NCBI RefSeq assembly: GCF_016598775.1
Contig: NZ_CP066802.1
Location: 1,736,001-1,800,000, forward strand
From: Actinomyces weissii
Lineage (GTDB): Bacteria > Actinomycetota > Actinomycetes > Actinomycetales > Actinomycetaceae
Direction: 5' to 3'
DNA length: 64,000 bases
Below the pieces are notes generated by a model. The model saw nothing but the letters and a program-made list of their open reading frames with translations, had not been told where the DNA came from and did no database searches. Positions within the stretch are counted from its first letter, which is position 1; every line of letters starts with the position of its first letter. Positions 62,550 to 64,000 of this stretch are shown piece by piece. Made by a program: the position numbers and the translations under genes.

Positions 62550-63959
62550 TCAGTGGGACTCGGCGTCCCCCTCATAGCCCAGGGTGCCTTCCAGCAGGGA
62601 CTCCAGGGCCGCGTCCACCTGGGACTCCATGTCCCGGGCGGCGCGGCGCAGGGCCAGGAAGTCCTCGGGAGCGTCCAGGTCCTGGGGGCCGGGGGCGATA
62701 TCCGGGTGCTTCCAGAAGGCGTCCCGCTCACCGACCTCCACCTGCGTGCCCAGGTGCCGCCACAGCTGGGCAGCCTCCCGGGCGCGGCGGGGCCGGAAGG
62801 CCAGCCCCACCAGGCGGGCGAAGACCTGCTCCGCCGTCCCTCCCTGGGCGCGACGGCGGCGCAGCATCTCCTGCAGCTGGAGCGCGTGGGGCAGCTGGGC
62901 CACCACCGCCTGGAAGGTGACCACCTCCACCCAGCCCTCGACCACCGCCAGCAGGGTCTCCAGGCGGGTGAGGGCCTCCTGCTGGGCCGGCGTCTGCTGC
63001 GGGGCGAACATGCCGCCGCGCAGCGCCTCCTGCAGGGCCTGCGGGTCACTGGGGTCCACCTGGCTGACCGCCTCCTGGACGGCACGGTGGTCGATCTTGA
63101 TCGCCCGGGCGTAGGCCTCCACCGCCGCCATGACCTGGCCGCGCAGCCAGGGCACGTGCGCGTACAGGCGGGCCGTGGCCGCCTCCCGCACCGCCAGGAA
63201 CATGCGCACCTCCTCCTCGGGCACGTCCAGCCCCTGCGCGAAGGCCGCCACGGAGGCAGGCACCAGGGCGGTCCCAGGGCGGTGGCACAGGGGCAGGCCG
63301 ATGTCGGTGGCGGAGACGGACTCGGTGGCCAGCTGCCCGATAGCCTGCCCCAGCTGCAGGGCGAAGGCGGTGCCCGCCATCATGCGCATCATGGAGCCCA
63401 GGGCCCCCAGCTGCCTGGTCTGCTCCCCCAGGTGCGCGGGCATCTCCTTGATCTGCTCGACCAGGGCGCTGGTTAGGGCCTCCGTGGCGGCCGTGGCCAC
63501 CGGGGCGCAGACCTCCTTCCAGGCGGGGATGGTGTGCTCCACCCAGTCCGCCCGGCTCCAGGCCTCCCGCACCCCGGGGGCTGGCAGGAAGTCTGTGCAG
63601 GTGTCCAGCCACAGGTCGGCCACGGTCAGGGCCTGGCGCACCTCCTGGGCCTGGGCGGCGGTGACCACCGGGTCCCCGCCGGAGCGGGCCTGCTGCAGGG
63701 CCAGCTCCTGGCCGACCTTCCAGTTCACGGGCTCACCGGCTGAGGAGCTGAGCATCTGCTGCAGCTGGGCACGCAGGGCCAGGACCTGGTTGGGGCTCAT
63801 CCTGGAGAGCTCCTCCAGGCCCCCCATGCTGGCCAGCTGCTCGGCGTCCACCCCGGAGGCTTGCAGGGCGGCGACGGCGTCGGCGGCGGCCTGCTCCCCC
63901 ATCAAGGAGGCCAGCAGGCCACGCAGCCTCTCGAAGGGGTCCTGTGACTCTGCCGACAT
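62550..63959 (-). CDS. DUF2342 zinc-metalloprotease-like protein
   Basis: The 469-residue protein belongs to the DUF2342 family, annotated as putative zinc-dependent metalloproteases or F420-associated hydrolases. Markers are NWKVGQELALQQ, ADLWLDTCTDFLPAPG, REAATARLYAHVPWLRGQV and LLAVVEGWVEVVTFQAV. There is no canonical HEXXH; the Arg-Glu-Ala-Ala and Glu-Gly-Trp-Val segments are the positions where family members keep putative metal ligands, so the activity is uncertain. ATG 63959 is preceded by AGGAGGAG. The neighbouring UPF0182 and PPA1309 genes are usual partners. Confidence 0.85.
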   Translation of the reverse strand: MSAESQDPFERLRGLLASLMGEQAAADAVAALQASGVDAEQLASMGGLEELSRMSPNQVLALRAQLQQMLSSSAGEPVNWKVGQELALQQARSGGDPVVTAAQAQEVRQALTVADLWLDTCTDFLPAPGVREAWSRADWVEHTIPAWKEVCAPVATAATEALTSALVEQIKEMPAHLGEQTRQLGALGSMMRMMAGTAFALQLGQAIGQLATESVSATDIGLPLCHRPGTALVPASVAAFAQGLDVPEEEVRMFLAVREAATARLYAHVPWLRGQVMAAVEAYARAIKIDHRAVQEAVSQVDPSDPQALQEALRGGMFAPQQTPAQQEALTRLETLLAVVEGWVEVVTFQAVVAQLPHALQLQEMLRRRRAQGGTAEQVFARLVGLAFRPRRAREAAQLWRHLGTQVEVGERDAFWKHPDIAPGPQDLDAPEDFLALRRAARDMESQVDAALESLLEGTLGYEGDAESH

Positions 63960-64000
63960 GGCTCCTCCTCACGCTGGCCCAGGGGCCTGGCCGGGTACCT

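Overview
This is a 64 kb stretch of a very GC-rich, densely coded bacterial chromosome. The gene content points to an actinomycete, most likely the Actinomyces/Schaalia group (Actinomycetaceae): AdnAB-type helicase-nucleases, a DUF3107 protein, UPF0182, PPA1309 and DUF2342 families, an Rv3654c-Rv3659c-like Tad cluster, a LAxTG sortase substrate, and release factor 2 without the programmed frameshift. Family names come from my own recognition of motifs; no database search was run.

Layout. 1-5.3 kb: end of cysK, then cysE, an S33-type hydrolase, a Nei-type DNA glycosylase and rpiB. These are separated by unusually long gene-poor gaps that carry a 22-bp-period repeat family (three copies) and an IS481 transposase remnant. 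5.3-12.9 kb: an M13 peptidase, a LAKTG-anchored surface protein, an LCP-family protein and aminopeptidase N. 12.9-21.5 kb: sugar PTS and glucan genes. A GlcNAc/glucose-type EIIC faces a DasR/NagR-like GntR regulator and separate EIIB and EIIA genes, with DasR-box-like palindromes in front of both transport transcripts; malQ, ptsI and tesB follow. 21.6-25.6 kb: a PH-like membrane protein, ettA and prfB.

25.7-37.1 kb is one long minus-strand nucleoside uptake and catabolism cluster: BmpA-like lipoprotein, ABC ATPase, two permeases, cdd, deoA, a SorC/DeoR regulator, deoD, deoC and a phosphohexomutase-family enzyme that probably does the phosphopentomutase step. The ABC ATPase carries an amber codon exactly where the catalytic Walker B glutamate should be.

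37.3-43.4 kb: a LysR regulator, a small membrane protein and a Tad/Flp pilus-like cluster. 43.9-52.8 kb: a phosphotransferase-fold protein with a lost metal-binding Asp, then adnB and adnA. 53.3-64 kb: a DUF3107 protein, an initiator tRNA, a 123-bp MITE-like element, a large secreted M6-peptidase-like protein whose zinc ligands are gone, a UPF0182 membrane protein, a PPA1309 protein and a DUF2342 protein.

Most convergent gene pairs share a long perfect GC hairpin as a two-way terminator. Several genes without a Shine-Dalgarno sequence have a TANNNT box 6-7 nt before the start codon, which suggests leaderless mRNAs. The strongest items for follow-up are the Walker B amber codon, the repeat family, the inactive M6-like surface protein, the MITE-like element and the paired operators of the PTS region.
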